Made by a program: the position numbers and the translations under genes. Below the pieces are notes generated by a model, which did no database searches, was not told the origin of the DNA, and was given only the letters and a program-made list of their open reading frames with translations. Shown here piece after piece: positions 44,174 to 53,574 of a DNA stretch of 64,000 nt. Positions within the stretch are counted from its first letter, which is position 1. Every line of letters starts with the position of its first letter. This DNA comes from Bradyrhizobium sp. WBAH42 (GTDB lineage: Bacteria; Pseudomonadota; Alphaproteobacteria; Rhizobiales; Xanthobacteraceae). The stretch lies in NCBI RefSeq assembly GCF_024585265.1, contig NZ_CP036533.1, positions 5,837,001 through 5,901,000 on the forward strand, read 5' to 3'.

Positions 44174-45904
44174 TCAGGCCGCGTGCACGCGGTCGAGGAA
44201 GCTCTCGACCTCGGCCTTCAGATGCAGGCTCTCGCCCGACAGCGCCTGGGCGGAAGCAAACATCCGGCTCGACGTCTCGCCCGTCTCGCTGGCGCCCTTG
44301 GCGGCGTGACGGACATTGACCGCGACATCGGCCGTGCCTGACACCGCCGCGCGCACGCTGGCCACGATGTTGTGAGTCGCGCTTTTCTGTTGCTCGACCG
44401 CGGCCGAGATCGAGCCTGCGATGCCGCTGATGCGCTCGATGGTCTGGCTGATCGCCTTGATGGCGGCGACCGATTCCTCGGTCGCAAGCTGCATGCTCTC
44501 GATCTGGCTCGATATCTCGTCGGTCGCCTTCGCGGTCTGGCCGGCGAGCGTCTTGACCTCCTGAGCCACCACCGCGAAGCCGCGGCCGGCATCGCCCGCG
44601 CGTGCGGCCTCGATGGTCGCATTCAGCGCCAGCAGATTGGTCTGCTCGGCAATCGAGGTGATCAGCTTGACGACGTCGCCGATGCGCGAGCCGGCTTCCG
44701 AGAGCTGCGCAATGCGCTGGTCGGTCGCTTCGGCCTGCCGCACCGCCTCGGCGGAGATCTCGTTCGATTCCTGCACCCGGCGGGTGATCTCGGAGATGGA
44801 TTGGGACAATTCGTCGGAAGCCGACGCCGCCGAACGCACATGCTCGGAGGCGCTTTCGGAAGCTCCCGCCGACTGCGCCGACAGATCGGCCGTGGAGCGC
44901 GCGGCGTCGGTGAGTTGTCGCGCTGCGCGCTCGAACTCGCCCGACGATGCCAGCACCTTGTCGAGAATGCCGCCGACACTGCCGCGGAACCCCTCGACGA
45001 AGTTGCGCAGCTCGGCCTTGCGCTGCTCGGCTGCGGCGGCGGTTGCCGCCGCCTGCTCGCTGCGCATGCGCGCCCGCTCCTGCGAGTTGCTCTTGAACAC
45101 CGCGACCGTGCGGGCGATCTCGCCGATCTCGTCGGCCCGGTCCTCGCATTCGATCGCGACGTCGCCCTGGCCGTTGGCAAGCGCGGTGAGCGAATGCGTC
45201 ACCGAGGTCAGCGGCCGGGTGATGCGGCGGACGACCAGCAGGGTCAGGACCAGCACCAGAAGCGCGGCAAGCCCGGCGGCGGCCGCCATGCTCTCCATCG
45301 CCTGAGACAGCATGCCCTCGAACTGCGCCATGGGGATGCCGACATAGAGAATGCCGGCGACCTTGCCGGTACCATCCGCAATCGGGAAATAGGCGGTCAT
45401 GAACGTCTTGCCGAACAGCGTGGCCGGCCCCTTATAGGCCTCGCCCCGGCGCAGCGGGGCCTGCCCGGGATGATCCGCGGCAAGCTGGGTCCCGACGGCG
45501 CGGTCGCCATTTTCCTTTTTCACGTTGGTCGAGCGGCGGACGAACTGCCCGCTCGCCGCGTCGAACACGAACAGGGTCGCGTTGCCGCCGACATAGGACA
45601 CCGACCGATCGACGATGGCGTGATCCTTGAGGTCGGGCATTTTTGGGATCTCGGCGCGGACCACCGCGCCGTCCCGGATCGTGATCTTGGCTTCGGGAAC
45701 GGTCTCCGCAAAGGCCAGCGCCAGCGTGCGCAGATTGATCTCGATGTCGCGCAAGGCGCGGTCATTGAACGCGGATGTCAGCGACCAATAGCCGGCGCCG
45801 ACCACCAGCGCCGTGTTCATTGCGATCAGCAGCACCGCGCACAGGACGGCCTTGGTGCCGAGCTTGAACCGCGGCAGGAACTTCGCCGTTAGAAGATTGG
45901 ACAT
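44174..45904 (-). CDS. Methyl-accepting chemotaxis protein with periplasmic Cache-type sensor
   Basis: A 576-residue receptor. TM1 is about residues 19-41, a ~150-residue periplasmic Cache domain follows ([43 protein letters not shown]), then TM2 ([18 protein letters not shown]), HAMP and the cytoplasmic coiled coil with the conserved tip [33 protein letters not shown]. It should control CheA through CheW. No C-terminal CheR-docking pentapeptide is seen. The start is ATG 45904 (MSNLLTAKF); the frame is open upstream. No che genes are near. Confidence 0.93.
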   Translation of the reverse strand: MSNLLTAKFLPRFKLGTKAVLCAVLLIAMNTALVVGAGYWSLTSAFNDRALRDIEINLRTLALAFAETVPEAKITIRDGAVVRAEIPKMPDLKDHAIVDRSVSYVGGNATLFVFDAASGQFVRRSTNVKKENGDRAVGTQLAADHPGQAPLRRGEAYKGPATLFGKTFMTAYFPIADGTGKVAGILYVGIPMAQFEGMLSQAMESMAAAAGLAALLVLVLTLLVVRRITRPLTSVTHSLTALANGQGDVAIECEDRADEIGEIARTVAVFKSNSQERARMRSEQAAATAAAAEQRKAELRNFVEGFRGSVGGILDKVLASSGEFERAARQLTDAARSTADLSAQSAGASESASEHVRSAASASDELSQSISEITRRVQESNEISAEAVRQAEATDQRIAQLSEAGSRIGDVVKLITSIAEQTNLLALNATIEAARAGDAGRGFAVVAQEVKTLAGQTAKATDEISSQIESMQLATEESVAAIKAISQTIERISGIAGSISAAVEQQKSATHNIVASVRAAVSGTADVAVNVRHAAKGASETGETSSRMFASAQALSGESLHLKAEVESFLDRVHAA

Positions 45905-46043
45905 GGATGGAATGACCCCCGTAATTCCTGCATATTCGTGCAATTGACTTACGGCCGCATTAACGGCGGTTCCCGCCGCCGCGCGCGGTACGGTTTCCAA
46001 TTGGTAAACGAGGCCCTCCCTGACCCCGCCAAGTCAGCCATCC

Positions 46044-47465
46044 ATGATCGTCTGGTTTCGCGACGATCTCCGCCTGTCCGACCACCCCGCCCTCCACGCC
46101 GCCGCCAAGTCCGGAGCGCCGGTGCTTTGTCTCTATGTACTGGACGAGGCGGCGGGGCGAGCGCCAGGCGGCGCGGCACGCTGGTGGCTGGCGCAGTCGC
46201 TGCGATCGCTCGGTGCCGAGATCGCCGCGCGCGGCGGCTCGCTCGTCCTGCGCAGGGGATCGGCGGCCAAGGTGATCCCAGAGCTGGCGCAAGAGAGCGG
46301 CGCCCGCGCCGTCTATTGGAACGAAATCGCGCAGGCGCCTCATCAGGCCGTCGAGCGACAGCTCGAAGCGGCCCTGGCTAAGCTCGGCACGCACGCGCAA
46401 AGCTTTCCCGGCGACCTGCTGGTCCCGCCCGCGGCGATCCGCACCAAGGACGGCCGGGGCCTGCGCGTGTTCACTCCGTTCTGGCGCCGCGTGCTGGCGC
46501 TTGGCGACCCGCCCAAGCCCCTGCCCGCGCCGAAGCAGCTGCGCCCTGCGCCGCGCGTTGCAAGCGATCGACTGGAGGGCTGGAAGCTCGAGCCGACCGC
46601 GCCCGATTGGGCGGGTGGCCTGCGCGAGGCATGGACCCCCGGCGCCGCGTCCGCCCATCTTCGCCTGCGCGACTTCCTCAAGCACACTGTTGGAATTTAT
46701 TCCGGCGACCGCGATCGCCCGGACCGAGAGGGCACCTCACGGCTGTCGCCGCATCTGCGCTTCGGCGAGCTCAGCCCGCGTCAGGTCTGGCACGCCGCCC
46801 GGTTTGCCGCGGCGGAAGATCCGGCGCTCGGGCAAGGCGTCGAAAAATTCCTGAGCGAGCTCGGCTGGCGCGAATTCTGCCGCCACCTCCTCCACGATCA
46901 CCCCAACCTCGCCGCCGAAAACCTGCAGACGAACTTCGATCGCTTTCCTTGGCAGGCCGACAAACAAGCGCTCGCCGCCTGGCAGCGCGGGCGCACCGGA
47001 TATCCCATCGTCGATGCCGGCCTGCGCGAGCTCTGGCACACCGGGGTGATGCACAACCGGGTGCGGATGGTGGTGGCCTCCTTCCTGGTCAAGCACCTCC
47101 TGATCGACTGGCGTCAAGGCGAAGCCTGGTTCTGGGACACGCTGGTCGACGCGGACGCCGGCAGCAATCCTGCCAACTGGCAATGGGTCGCCGGCTGCGG
47201 CGCAGACGCTGCGCCCTATTTCCGCGTGTTCAATCCGCAGCTCCAGGGCGAGAAGTTCGATCCTGACGGCGCCTACGTTCGACGTTGGGTTCCGGAACTG
47301 AAGGCCCTGCCGGCCAAGCTGATCCACCGGCCCTGGCAGGCGATGCCGATCGAGCTAGCGAGCGCGGGCATCACGATCGGCAAGACCTATCCGCAGCCGA
47401 TCGTCGATCATGCCAGGGGACGCGAACGCGCGCTCGCCGCCTACGCAAAGATCCGCAAAGGTTGA
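46044..47465 (+). CDS. phrB: Deoxyribodipyrimidine photo-lyase
   Basis: A 473-residue class I CPD photolyase. The N-terminal antenna domain starts [17 protein letters not shown]; the FAD domain carries [56 protein letters not shown] and [18 protein letters not shown], the residues around FAD and the Trp electron chain. It repairs pyrimidine dimers using blue light. It is divergent from the chemotaxis receptor. The length matches the family. Confidence 0.95.
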   Translation: MIVWFRDDLRLSDHPALHAAAKSGAPVLCLYVLDEAAGRAPGGAARWWLAQSLRSLGAEIAARGGSLVLRRGSAAKVIPELAQESGARAVYWNEIAQAPHQAVERQLEAALAKLGTHAQSFPGDLLVPPAAIRTKDGRGLRVFTPFWRRVLALGDPPKPLPAPKQLRPAPRVASDRLEGWKLEPTAPDWAGGLREAWTPGAASAHLRLRDFLKHTVGIYSGDRDRPDREGTSRLSPHLRFGELSPRQVWHAARFAAAEDPALGQGVEKFLSELGWREFCRHLLHDHPNLAAENLQTNFDRFPWQADKQALAAWQRGRTGYPIVDAGLRELWHTGVMHNRVRMVVASFLVKHLLIDWRQGEAWFWDTLVDADAGSNPANWQWVAGCGADAAPYFRVFNPQLQGEKFDPDGAYVRRWVPELKALPAKLIHRPWQAMPIELASAGITIGKTYPQPIVDHARGRERALAAYAKIRKG

Positions 47466-47473
47466 GCGTCGCT

Positions 47474-47501
47474 TTGACACAATTTCGAAACCCGCTATCG
47501 T
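47474..47501 (+). promoter_or_regulatory. Promoter of the histone-like gene
   Basis: TTGACA (47474-47479), a 16-bp spacer and TATCGT (47496-47501) fit the alphaproteobacterial housekeeping promoter consensus. The expected start site leaves a 5' UTR of about 24 bases before ATG 47532, which has GGGGGA as ribosome-binding site. It begins only 8 bases after the photolyase stop. Confidence 0.65.
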
Positions 47502-47531
47502 CATCGCTCCATACAAACCGTGGGGGACGAT

Positions 47532-47825
47532 ATGGACGACGAGAAGCCGATCACCGAACAGGCGATGGAGACGATCACCAGTGCCGTGGAAACGACCAAG
47601 GACGCGGCAGTCACTGCAGTCAAGCAGGTGAAGAAAGCCGCCAAGAAGGTCGCGAAGAAAGTAGCGCCGAAGAAGGCAGCCAAGAAGAAGGCCAAGAAGG
47701 CTGCGAAGAAGACGACGAAGAAAGCCGCCAAGAAGTCGTCCAAGAAGGCCGCGAAAAAGTCTGCGAAGAAGGCGACCAAGAAAGCCGGCAAGTCGAAGAA
47801 GAAGGCCAAGAAGACCAAGCGCTGA
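47532..47825 (+). CDS. Lysine/alanine-rich histone H1-like protein
   Basis: A 97-residue protein. The first ~35 residues are acidic to neutral and helical (MDDEKPITEQAMETITSAVE). From about residue 36 on, it is a low-complexity repeat of Lys and Ala (units KKAAKK, KKVAKK, KKSSKK, KKATKK) ending KKAKKTKR, like the C-terminal tail of eukaryotic H1, bacterial Hc1 or AlgP. It probably binds and compacts DNA or RNA non-specifically. It has its own promoter after the photolyase gene, so a role in DNA protection is conceivable but unproven. Confidence 0.85.
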   Translation: MDDEKPITEQAMETITSAVETTKDAAVTAVKQVKKAAKKVAKKVAPKKAAKKKAKKAAKKTTKKAAKKSSKKAAKKSAKKATKKAGKSKKKAKKTKR

Positions 47826-47840
47826 TCGCACCGTGCAGAC

Positions 47841-47869
47841 GTCTCCGGGTGCGGGCGCGCCCCGGAGAC
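47841..47869. terminator. Hairpin after the histone-like gene
   Basis: GTCTCCGGG and CCCGGAGAC form a perfect 9-bp stem across an 11-base loop. It sits between convergent genes (histone-like protein and EamA transporter). No U-tract follows on either strand, so the terminator call is tentative. Confidence 0.4.
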
Positions 47870-47948
47870 AGCGCACACCTACCCGCGCCGCTTGGCTGCG
47901 CGCCGACCCGGATGATGCTCGCGCTCGACCGCAGGGCTGTGCATGCCG

Positions 47949-48821
47949 TCAGGACCGCCGATTGACGACGAAGACCGCCGTGGCGCAGAGCGCCATGCCC
48001 GCAATGGCAATCGCGTCCAGCTTCTCTCCGAACAGCAGATAGGCCATCAGGGCCGTGACGGCCGGAACCAAATAGAACAGGCTCGCGACCGAGGTCGCCG
48101 CGGCGTGGCGGATCAGCCAGTACAACAGCCCGATTGATCCGATCGAGAGCGCGACCGCGAGCCAGGCGAGCGCAAGCACGAACTCCTGCGTCCAGTGCAC
48201 CACGCGATCCTCGAACAGGAAGGCGCCGATCGCGAAGAAAATGGTGACCGCCACGTACTGCACGAGATTTCCGGCGCGCCAGTCGATGTGATTGCAGTAG
48301 CGGCGCTGATAAAGCGTGCCGAGCGTGATGCTGACCAGCGAGACCACGGAGGCGAGCCAGCCGAGCCCGGCTTCGCCGGTCATCGGGCGGTTGTGCAGGA
48401 TCAGCACCACCCCGCCGAGGCCGAGCACGAGCCCGGCCCATTGCAGCGGCGTGACCCGTTCGCCGAGCCAGCGATTGGCGATGGTCGAGGTCAGGATCGG
48501 CTGCAAGCCCGGAATCAGCGCCGAAAGGCCGGCCGGAATCGAATGCGCGATCGCAATCGCGGTGCCGCCGAGATAGAAGCCGTGGACGAGGATGCCGGCG
48601 ACCGCGCTGTGCGCGATGCCTGCGCGGTCCGGCCATTTCGGCCGCGCGATGCCTGCGATGATTGCCATCAACCCGACCACGATCGCCATGCGGATGGCGA
48701 GATAGGTCAAGGGATCGGCATTGTTGACGACGTATTTGGTGCCGATGAATCCGGTGCTCCAGAGCAGCACGAACAGAATCGGCGCGGCGCGGGCGGCCAG
48801 GGTTTCTTGATTATGGTTCAT
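47949..48821 (-). CDS. EamA/DMT-family transporter
   Basis: A 290-residue membrane protein of ten predicted spans in two EamA repeats (PILFVLLWSTGFIGTKYVV opens the first; LGWLASVVSLVSITLGTLYQRR opens the second; VASLFYLVPAVTALMAYLLFGEKL is the typical end of the second). These drug/metabolite transporters export amino acids or other metabolites; the substrate cannot be predicted. ATG 48821 (MNHNQE) is preferred over two upstream in-frame ATGs. Confidence 0.9.
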   Translation of the reverse strand: MNHNQETLAARAAPILFVLLWSTGFIGTKYVVNNADPLTYLAIRMAIVVGLMAIIAGIARPKWPDRAGIAHSAVAGILVHGFYLGGTAIAIAHSIPAGLSALIPGLQPILTSTIANRWLGERVTPLQWAGLVLGLGGVVLILHNRPMTGEAGLGWLASVVSLVSITLGTLYQRRYCNHIDWRAGNLVQYVAVTIFFAIGAFLFEDRVVHWTQEFVLALAWLAVALSIGSIGLLYWLIRHAAATSVASLFYLVPAVTALMAYLLFGEKLDAIAIAGMALCATAVFVVNRRS

Positions 48822-48918
48822 TGCCGCCCTCATTGCCCGACCGTCGGCCATGCGGCAATGCGAATTTCGTCGTGACGATGCTGCGCTGCGATGGACGATC
48901 GCGGTCCGGCTCAGCTGC

Positions 48919-49365
48919 TCACCATTCTTCCGGACAGGGATTGACGATCTTCCAGAGCTCGACGCCGTTCTTGATCTTTTTCATGTCGGTGGTGAGCCCG
49001 CCATTGCGGCGAATCCAGTCCTTCACCGTGTCGGGATAGTAGGACATGAGATCGGAGGTACCCTCGGCGCTAGTGACCTTAATGCCGAAGGTGAACGCCT
49101 TGTCGTAATAGGCCTGGTGGAAGCCGAGGCTCGCGCGCGGCGTCACGCAAATCTTGTTCATCGGCACGATGCCGAGCACGAGCGTGCAGGCCGAATTGCA
49201 GATGCCGTCGATGATGACCCGCTCGCCCTTCTCGCGCACCCGCTTGTACTTGGCCTTGTACTCCTCGACATAGCCGCCGTGGTCGCGGGTGATGTGCAGC
49301 TCGGCGCGAGCCGGCGTGGCAGCGGCGAGGCAGAGCAACAGCAGACTCGGAAGCGTGATGCGCAT
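48919..49365 (-). CDS. Secreted ClpP/crotonase-fold-like protein
   Basis: A 148-residue protein with signal peptide MRITLPSLLLLCLAAATPARA. The mature core resembles the ClpP-like periplasmic family: IIDGICNSACTLVLGIVP has the G-x-C-x-S-A-C arrangement with a candidate Ser, and RASLGFHQAYYD offers a candidate His 30 residues on. A third Cys pairing may be ICVTP and NPCPEEW. It may be a small periplasmic peptidase or hydrolase; activity is unproven. ATG 49365 is chosen because the signal peptide begins there. Confidence 0.7.
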   Translation of the reverse strand: MRITLPSLLLLCLAAATPARAELHITRDHGGYVEEYKAKYKRVREKGERVIIDGICNSACTLVLGIVPMNKICVTPRASLGFHQAYYDKAFTFGIKVTSAEGTSDLMSYYPDTVKDWIRRNGGLTTDMKKIKNGVELWKIVNPCPEEW

Positions 49366-49664
49366 GGCGAGATGACGGCGAAGGCCTTCAGGAATGCACC
49401 TGACACGAGGGACCGGCAAGTGATCCCCAGGTCCGGCGGCAGAATTCTGAACCGAATAGTCTTTGGTCATACTTGTGTGGGGAATTCGTTAAGCATCCCG
49501 AAAAGGCCAAAAATGGGCAGCTTTTGGCCGCATGTCCGGCAATTCTGTCACACCCACACGGAAATCTGCGGCATTGGCATTGATTTCGGCCCCCCGAAGC
49601 GATGCCCGACCGCTCGAAATTGCTATAACGGCTGACCTATTCGAGCGGGTTCCGGAGAATCGAG

Positions 49665-49928
49665 ATGAGCAAGTTGACGCGTGTAGCCGCGGTTGCGGCC
49701 CTGACGGCTGCGGTCCTGGCCCCTGCCCTCGCCGAGGCGCACGGCCGCCACCGGTACCACCGCTCCTACGCCAACCCGCTGCCCTACCCGATCAGCTACC
49801 TGCACAATTACGGCCCCGGTATCACCCCTGGCACCTTCGCCTACTATGACGGCCCGGCGACCAACCACTGTTATCGCAGCGCGGCTGCTTATATCGGTCA
49901 GGACGGCCGGCGGCACCCCTGCTATTGA
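49665..49928 (+). CDS. Small secreted His/Tyr-rich protein
   Basis: An 87-residue protein with signal peptide (RVAAVAALTAAVLAPALAEA). The mature part is His/Tyr/Gly-rich (HGRHRYHRSYANPLPYPISY) with two Cys (NHCYRSA, HPCY). No domain recognised. GGAG is placed 6 bases before ATG. It resembles the YX-rich secreted protein at 51115-51390 in style but not in sequence. Confidence 0.7.
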   Translation: MSKLTRVAAVAALTAAVLAPALAEAHGRHRYHRSYANPLPYPISYLHNYGPGITPGTFAYYDGPATNHCYRSAAAYIGQDGRRHPCY

Positions 49929-49952
49929 GGCGCCGCGGCCGCTGCGGGTCGT

Positions 49953-50414
49953 TTATTTGGCGGCGCCCGACCGCAGCAATTGCTTCTCGATCTCGTAGAC
50001 CGGCAGCTTGACGAGGTCCTTGCCGACCTCCCCCTGCAGCGCGTTGCGCACGCCTTCCGAATAGTCGGCGCGGATCATGCCGAGCGCGCGCGGCGAGGCC
50101 ACCATGGTCAGGGCCGTGGTCTCGCCGGAGCTGACGGCGGCATCGAGCCGGCCGGCCAGGCTCCGCAGAAAGGCGCGCTCGGCCTCGTCGTGCCAATCGG
50201 TCTGCTCGATCGAGCTGCGTGCGCCGCCGGCTGCGCCATGCATTCGGCCCGGCGCGGCTGACCCTTGAGCGGCGGTCGCGGGATTGGGCTGCTCGTGCAC
50301 CTCCCTGGTGTGGAGGTTCGGAAACATCTCGTCGCCGAGGTTTTCCAGAATGAGCGCCTTGCGCCCGTCGCACACGACCAGCCAGTCACCCTTTTCAATT
50401 CTCATCTTGTCCAT
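49953..50414 (-). CDS. Host attachment family protein
   Basis: A 153-residue protein of the family named for a plant-attachment protein of Agrobacterium. Recognisable parts are the opening DWLVVCDGRKALILEN, the central HEQPNP.., and the C-terminal VASPRALGMIRADYSEGVRNALQGEVGKDLVKLPVYEIE. The fold resembles archaeal release factor eRF1-like domains; the biochemical role is unknown. AGGAGA precedes ATG 50414. It is 40 bases downstream of the broken DUF3775 gene on the same strand. Confidence 0.9.
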   Translation of the reverse strand: MDKMRIEKGDWLVVCDGRKALILENLGDEMFPNLHTREVHEQPNPATAAQGSAAPGRMHGAAGGARSSIEQTDWHDEAERAFLRSLAGRLDAAVSSGETTALTMVASPRALGMIRADYSEGVRNALQGEVGKDLVKLPVYEIEKQLLRSGAAK

Positions 50415-50454
50415 TGCAACTTCTCCTTGACACTTGCAGACGCCGCATCCGGCA

Positions 50455-50863
50455 TCAGAGCAGTTCTTCGAATTCCTCGAAGGACTTGCCGAACTGCGTC
50501 ATCGCCTCCTCCAGATAGTCGGCGAGCATTGGCGTGCCGATCAGGTAGGACGCGGTGCGCTGGTTGTGCGCCTGCGCAGCCTGAGCGCGCAATTGACGCC
50601 AATCGGAGAGATCACCGTCGCCGCGGCCGAGCCAGGCCAGCGCCACGAGATCGATCTGCTCGTCAACATTGAGAGCGCGGATGAAGCCCGCGAGCTCCGC
50701 ACGGTCGGTGGTTTCGCCGCGCCCGCCGCGGCCGTAGCTCATGTCGTCGTCGCCAGTCCAGGACGACGCCACACCCGCCCGCTTCGCTGTCGGACCGGCG
50801 CGATTTCGAGATGACGAAGAAGACCTTCTCCGGCGAGATCGACAGATCTGGAATGACTTGCAT
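50455..50863 (-). pseudogene. DUF3775-family gene with a frameshift
   Basis: Two frames together make one DUF3775 protein. The first, from ATG 50863, encodes the family N-terminus MQVIPDLSISPEKVFFVISK..SDSEAGG. The second, read from about 50772, encodes the rest: ALNVDEQIDLVALAWLGRGD, AHNQRTASYLIGTPMLADYLEEAM. Dropping one base near 50773 (the T of GGGTGTGG on the minus strand) joins them. It is either a real single-base insertion or a sequencing error. If real, only a shortened product from GTG 50772 could be made. The function of DUF3775 is unknown. Confidence 0.75.
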
Positions 50864-51114
50864 TCAGCTCACCTTGGCCGGCAACAGGCACCACGCCGCT
50901 GCCATGACGATGACAGTAAGAGCCAAGGCAAACTTGCGAATTGCGCAGGATCAAGGTCTAGTCACGGCATGGCCCGGCGACCTACGCTCCGCTGCCGAGC
51001 TGTGACTTGGGTCAGCTCGCTGAAGGTTTGTTCATCTGTATTACATTTCGGTTCGGCCACAATTTGATCAGAACAACCTCGATATCCTGCATCGCGTAAG
51101 CGGAGGAAGACATC

Positions 51115-51390
51115 ATGAATCTCAAGACTGGCCTTTTGGCCGCGTGCTTGTTCGGCGCCCTCGCTGCATCGTCGACGGCATCCGCCATGCCCATCGCGCC
51201 TGCACCTGCGACACCGCAGGTCTCCGGCGTCGAGCAGGTCCGCATGGTCTGCGACGCCTGGGGACAGTGCTGGTGGCGGCCGAACTACTATGGCTACTAC
51301 GGGCCGCGGCCTTACTACGGCCCGCGGTATTATCGGCCGCGCTATTACGGTCCGCGCTACTATGGGCACTACGGCTATCGCCGCTGGTGA
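51115..51390 (+). CDS. Small secreted Tyr/Gly/Arg-rich protein
   Basis: A 91-residue protein with signal peptide (LKTGLLAACLFGALAASSTASA). A short segment with two Cys (VCDAWGQCWWRPN) is followed by a tandem run of Y-G-P-R-Y-Y units to the C-terminus (PRYYRPRYYGPRYYG). Such proteins are frequent in Bradyrhizobium and are probably cell-envelope associated; I know no function. GGAGGAAG lies before ATG, and an intrinsic terminator follows. Confidence 0.8.
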   Translation: MNLKTGLLAACLFGALAASSTASAMPIAPAPATPQVSGVEQVRMVCDAWGQCWWRPNYYGYYGPRPYYGPRYYRPRYYGPRYYGHYGYRRW

Positions 51391-51396
51391 CGTTTG

Positions 51397-51423
51397 AAGG
51401 GGCCCTCGGGCCCTTTCGCTTTT
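51397..51423 (+). terminator. Intrinsic terminator
   Basis: AAGGGGCCCTCGGGCCCTTT folds into a GC-rich hairpin followed by CGCTTTT. It starts six bases after the stop of the Tyr-rich secreted protein gene. Confidence 0.75.
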
Positions 51424-51635
51424 GCGAGATCATCTTGCAGAGCGATCGCTGGCCTCGCCGCCGGCGAACCGATGGACCGAGAAGGTTGACGGTGACATTG
51501 ACCGGACGGTCTTCATGACATGATGTCCGCAATACTACGGCCTGAAATTCCGTTTACTGAAACGCGATGTTTCGGCATTGATGGCGATGCATCGGCGTTC
51601 ATTTGATTGTCTCATTTCAGCGGCCCGCCAGAATC

Positions 51636-52601
51636 ATGTTGTTCGACAACCTCGCTCCCTCCTCTGCGCTTCAACTGATCGGCTTTTCCAATGTCGATGC
51701 GTTTCGGCCGCTCGAGACGATGGAGGATGCGAGGAGCATTCCGCTGGACATCCCGAACTTCGCGGCGGCCCGAGCCATCGTTTCCCTGCCGGCGTGCCGC
51801 ATCATCATGATGAGATCGTTCGCGCGAATCCTGGAGACCGCCTATCGCATGCCGGGCGGGATGGTGATCCTGTCGATGACCGACGATCTTCAGGCAAACT
51901 TCAAGGGTGTGGATCTGGACGCGCGCTTCTTCGCTGCCCTCCGCGGCAACGATGAGTGCCATTTCGTCGAGCCCCGGACCAATCATCACGCCATGATCAT
52001 CTTCTCCCCCAAACTGAGAGACCGTGGCTGGTTCGACCGCGCCGACCATTTGCGCGCCCATGTCGCGAACCGGCCCGCCCTGCTCCACACGCGACAGCTC
52101 CTGCTCGATATCCTGCGAACCGCGTCAGTGCAGCCGCGCCTGTTCGAGACGACGGAGGTTGCGGCCCATCTCCAGGAAGGCCTGCTGCTCGCGCTCGACG
52201 ATCTGTTTCGAATCGATCCGATGTCGGATCGGAGCACCTCGGTCCAGGGCGAGCGGGCGATCAAGCTCGTGCAGCGCATCGACGACTACGTCGCGACCTT
52301 CCCGACCGCTCCGATCTATACGGCCGATCTCGCCCGCGAATTCGACGTCTCGATCCGCACGCTCGGCGGCGCCGTCAGCAAGGTGCGCGGCATGAGCCTG
52401 CACCAGTACATTCGCCTGAAGAGGCTGTGGGCGACCCGCGCCCGCCTGCTCAAGGGCGGCGGCGTCACCGTGACCAGCTGCGCACGTGCCCAGGGCTTCC
52501 ATCATCTCGGCGAATTTGCCGCGGCCTACCGCGCGATCTTCCACGAGGCGCCCTCCGACACGCTGGCACGCGGACGGCAAAGCGGTGTCCCGGCAAAGTG
52601 A
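51636..52601 (+). CDS. AraC-family transcriptional regulator
   Basis: A 321-residue regulator. The C-terminal ~100 residues hold the AraC double helix-turn-helix (YTADLAREFDVSIRTLGGAVSKVRGMSLHQYIRL split over two helices; second motif VTSCARAQGFHHLGEFAAAYRAIFHEAPSDTL). The N-terminal ~210 residues are an unassigned sensor domain like those of other rhizobial AraC proteins. ATG 51636 is preferred; a TTG at 51603 is also possible. No obvious target is adjacent; the tRNA gene follows. Confidence 0.88.
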   Translation: MLFDNLAPSSALQLIGFSNVDAFRPLETMEDARSIPLDIPNFAAARAIVSLPACRIIMMRSFARILETAYRMPGGMVILSMTDDLQANFKGVDLDARFFAALRGNDECHFVEPRTNHHAMIIFSPKLRDRGWFDRADHLRAHVANRPALLHTRQLLLDILRTASVQPRLFETTEVAAHLQEGLLLALDDLFRIDPMSDRSTSVQGERAIKLVQRIDDYVATFPTAPIYTADLAREFDVSIRTLGGAVSKVRGMSLHQYIRLKRLWATRARLLKGGGVTVTSCARAQGFHHLGEFAAAYRAIFHEAPSDTLARGRQSGVPAK

Positions 52602-52668
52602 GGACGCCGCGCCCTCGCGGCGGTGACCCGTTCGCGTCGTTCCAGAACATATGCGGAACAGAGACGAC

Positions 52669-52745
52669 TGGCGCGCTCGGAAGGATTCGAACCTCCGACC
52701 CTCGGAATCGAAATCCGATGCTCTATCCAGCTGAGCTACGAGCGC
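52669..52745 (-). tRNA. tRNA-Arg (anticodon TCG)
   Basis: The minus strand folds into a full cloverleaf: acceptor GCGCTCG/CGAGCGC, D-arm GCTC..GAGC, anticodon stem TCGGA/TCCGA with loop TTTCGAT (anticodon TCG), T-arm with TTCGAAT, discriminator G and an encoded CCA. It reads CGA Arg codons. No integrase or duplicated 3' end is seen nearby. Confidence 0.95.
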
Positions 52746-52894
52746 CCTGGCCCGGGTAGCGGGCCACCGAGATTCGCCGGCCGGCGCTGGCGAGGAGCCA
52801 GCTCACCCGACGGCGTTCGGTCGGTTCGAATTAGCAGAGAGGCCGGCCAATAAAAAGCCCTTCCCACCTCGATCGAGGCTGGCCGAAAGCGCCG

Positions 52895-53413
52895 TTACCA
52901 GGTCGTGCTGAAGAGGCCGAAATGCGGCTGCTGCGCGACCAGCATCATAGGACGGCCCGGCTGCGGCGCGGGATGCGTCCTGACGATCTTACGCTTGGGC
53001 TGAGCCTGCACCGGAGAAGCTTGAGCCTGGGAAGTCTGGGGCTGAGCGGTCTCGGAGGTCTTGGCCGTGGCGGTCCCGGCCCTCGGCGCCGGCGTGAACT
53101 GGGCGAAGGTCTCGCGCACCCGCATCTTGGCCGACATCTCGGCCAGAGCCGGCGACAGGCTTTCCTGTACCGCTGGCTGGGGAGCTGCCACTGCGGCGGT
53201 CTGAACCGCGGGTGCGCCAATCGTCGGCTGGCTGGTGTCGAGGACGACACGCTCAGGCATATGACGATCGGACCGGATTCGGATCAGCGGCTGGTCGTTG
53301 CCTGCGGTTGCGACCGCATGCGCCACGGGCGGCGCCGGGAAAACGAAATCCGCCGCGAACAGCAGTGCGAGCAAAGCTCCACCGACGAAAATGAAATACC
53401 TAAAGATGGGCAT
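52895..53413 (-). CDS. Hypothetical membrane-anchored protein with Pro/Gln-rich region
   Basis: A 172-residue protein. A single N-terminal hydrophobic segment (YFIFVGGALLALLFAADFVF) anchors a mostly disordered Ala/Pro/Gln/Thr-rich chain (PQTSQAQASPVQAQPKRK), ending in a short hydrophobic tail (MMLVAQQPHFGLFSTTW). No domain recognised; probably periplasmic. Codon usage is like the neighbours. Confidence 0.7.
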   Translation of the reverse strand: MPIFRYFIFVGGALLALLFAADFVFPAPPVAHAVATAGNDQPLIRIRSDRHMPERVVLDTSQPTIGAPAVQTAAVAAPQPAVQESLSPALAEMSAKMRVRETFAQFTPAPRAGTATAKTSETAQPQTSQAQASPVQAQPKRKIVRTHPAPQPGRPMMLVAQQPHFGLFSTTW

Positions 53414-53574
53414 TGGCCGCGCTCCGCCCCCCGCATCCCCGCGTGGGCTCTCCTCGCCTCAACAGGCGATCTACCAATTGGTTCCTGGCCCAGCCGTTCG
53501 GTTCAAATGGTGATGCATGGTTTTTGGCCAAGGACCGCAGAGGGTAACTTTTCAGCTACCGGAACAGGCCGCCT

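Noticed and set aside
47640..47815. Short tandem DNA repeats in the lysine-rich gene that could be mistaken for a CRISPR or minisatellite
   Set aside because: The repeat is coding (AAG/GCC codons for Lys/Ala), irregular in unit length, and has no spacer structure.
52669..52745. tRNA-Arg as an integration site of a genomic island
   Set aside because: No integrase gene, no duplicated tRNA 3' end and no change in gene character were seen on either side.
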